7,040 nt of DNA from Parvularculaceae bacterium UBA4496. Lineage in GTDB: Bacteria; Pseudomonadota; Alphaproteobacteria; Caulobacterales; Parvularculaceae. A model generated the notes under the pieces. That model did not search any database. It was not told where the DNA came from and saw only the letters and a program-made list of their open reading frames with translations. How positions within the stretch are numbered: position 1 is the stretch's first letter; every line of letters begins with the position of its first letter. A program made the translations under genes and the position numbers. The stretch spans positions 21,301 to 28,340 of the forward strand of contig DGNI01000047.1 in NCBI GenBank assembly GCA_002388885.1. Reading direction: 5' to 3'. Shown in pieces: positions 6,236 through 7,040 of the stretch.

Positions 6236-6898
6236 TTATTCGCCAAAAGCGCGCAAAAGGTTGTTTCGCACGTTCAATAGTCGATTGTAGACGGGCAGAA
6301 GCGTGCCGCATTCACGCAGGTCCGCGATAACCTTTTCGACTTCGAACAGAAGGGCGCGTTGTTCCGCCGAACGGACGCGGCTCTTTACCCAGCCGATACA
6401 GCATATTCGCGAGCCTGATCTGACTTCCTCAACCCGGTGCACGGCGGTTGATGGGTAGAGGACGACGGTGCCGGCGGCCCCCTTGATCCGGTCTTCATGC
6501 CCGGCGTTATCGATCACCAGTTCGCCGCCGTCGTACGAATCGGGCGCACTCAGAAATAGCGTAAATGACAGGTCGGTGCGTTCGCTGTTGATGTAATGCG
6601 CGTCCACATGATCGCCGTATTGCATGCCGGCATCATAACGATTGAGCGTCGGCCGGATAAATGACGCCGGTTGCGCCGCGGCGTGAAACACCTCGTGACC
6701 GCGCAAGGCGTCGATAACCTTGGATGCTGCCCCCTTCACGGCCGGTGCTCCCGCGTCCGCCTGATTGTTGAGCTTTACGGCGCGTGCTTCGCCTTTTGCC
6801 GTAGCCTTGCCGTCCTGCCAGAGCGCCGGGTTTTCCACAGCGCTGATAATCGCATCGCACTCTTGAACGCTCAGGATTTCATCGATTTGCAAAAGCAT
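6236..6898 (-). CDS. PKHD-type 2-oxoglutarate/Fe(II)-dependent hydroxylase (PiuC/YbiX family)
   Basis: This 220-residue cytoplasmic protein fits the PiuC/YbiX family, usually about 225 residues. Recognisable blocks in order are the N-terminal MLLQIDEILS; WQDGKATAK (27-35) with VKLNNQ (41-46); and the metal motif YGDHVDAHYI (94-103), giving iron ligands H97 and D99. Next come LSFTLFLSAPDSYDGGELVI in the jelly-roll core and STAVHRVEEVRSGSRICCIGW (150-170). These give the third iron ligand, H154, and R164, which binds 2-oxoglutarate. All catalytic residues are present. The C-terminal helical region after about 175 is also typical. The substrate of the family is not established; homologues often sit beside and are co-regulated with TonB-dependent siderophore receptors. 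Here a signal-peptide gene starts divergently 87 bp away. The start has only a weak purine tract before it (AAAAAAGAAA). The gene ends 84 bp before the sigma operon, which has its own predicted promoter. Confidence 0.92.
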   Translation of the reverse strand: MLLQIDEILSVQECDAIISAVENPALWQDGKATAKGEARAVKLNNQADAGAPAVKGAASKVIDALRGHEVFHAAAQPASFIRPTLNRYDAGMQYGDHVDAHYINSERTDLSFTLFLSAPDSYDGGELVIDNAGHEDRIKGAAGTVVLYPSTAVHRVEEVRSGSRICCIGWVKSRVRSAEQRALLFEVEKVIADLRECGTLLPVYNRLLNVRNNLLRAFGE

Positions 6899-6985
6899 GC
6901 GGTTTCTTTTTTAGCCTCAGTTAAGAATCGTTTGCATCTAGGTTGGCTTTCTATACCATGGTGCCGGAAAGATTGGAGAGGCAAG
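6899..6985. promoter_or_regulatory. Divergent intergenic region between oxygenase and exported-protein genes
   Basis: This 87-bp gap must hold promoters for both outward genes. TAAGAATCGTTTGCA (6922-6936) agrees with the Fur-type 7-1-7 pattern TGATAATnATTATCA at 9 of 14 positions, which is weak. CTATAC (6951-6956) could be part of a -10 for the rightward gene, but no well-spaced -35 accompanies it. Iron control is plausible from the gene family only. Confidence 0.3.
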
Positions 6986-7040
6986 ATGACAAGACGCCTG
7001 AAATTGATGACCAGCCTTTCAACGCTTGCGGCGGCAAGCG
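6986..7040 (+). CDS. Start of a probably exported protein (runs off right edge)
   Basis: Eighteen codons are present: MTRRLKLMTSLSTLAAAS and onward, open to the edge. A basic n-region (RRLK) followed by a small, moderately hydrophobic stretch looks like the beginning of a Sec signal peptide. GGAGAGG (6975-6981) is well placed before the ATG, which supports a real start. The divergent neighbour is a PiuC/YbiX-type oxygenase, and such genes commonly sit beside TonB-dependent receptors, so a receptor is the leading guess. The sequence shown cannot confirm it. Confidence 0.6.
   Translation, partial: MTRRLKLMTSLSTLAAAS

Overview
The window looks like chromosomal DNA of an alphaproteobacterium, moderately GC-rich. 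The pointers are a PleD/PopA-like receiver protein and the overall gene style; this placement is an inference and I cannot name a genus. I see no rRNA, tRNA, CRISPR array, insertion sequence or phage gene. Coding density is high. The longest gap between genes is about 175 bp, so there is no gene-free stretch over 300 bp.

Layout. (1) 1-2361, minus strand: a probable two-gene unit. A membrane-anchored TPR protein with a C-terminal VanY/M15B-type zinc carboxypeptidase domain is followed 37 nt downstream by the first 188 codons of a receiver-domain protein that runs off the left edge; its layout recalls REC-REC-GGDEF proteins. (2) 2535-4227, plus strand: a histidine-phosphatase (phosphoglycerate mutase-like) protein, then a membrane protein of unknown family. 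(3) 4224-6151, minus strand: a tight three-gene operon of two YciI/DGPF-domain proteins and an ECF42-type sigma factor with a C-terminal TPR-like extension. Its last gene overlaps the stop of the convergent membrane-protein gene. (4) 6236-6898, minus strand: a PKHD-type 2-oxoglutarate/Fe(II) oxygenase (PiuC/YbiX family). (5) 6986-7040, plus strand: the first 18 codons of a probably exported protein, divergent from the oxygenase.

How the genes work together. The clearest system is the ECF42-DGPF module. The sigma factor has no anti-sigma gene beside it and carries its own C-terminal regulatory region. In the 84-bp gap upstream of the operon there is TGTCGA, a 17-nt spacer, then CGTC, 47 nt upstream of the first start codon. 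This agrees with the ECF42 target promoter reported for Streptomyces (TGTCGA at -35, CG[A/T]C at -10, as I recall it) and predicts that the operon activates itself. The oxygenase family is often linked to iron uptake, and the divergent signal-peptide gene could be a TonB-dependent receptor, but too little of it is present to tell.
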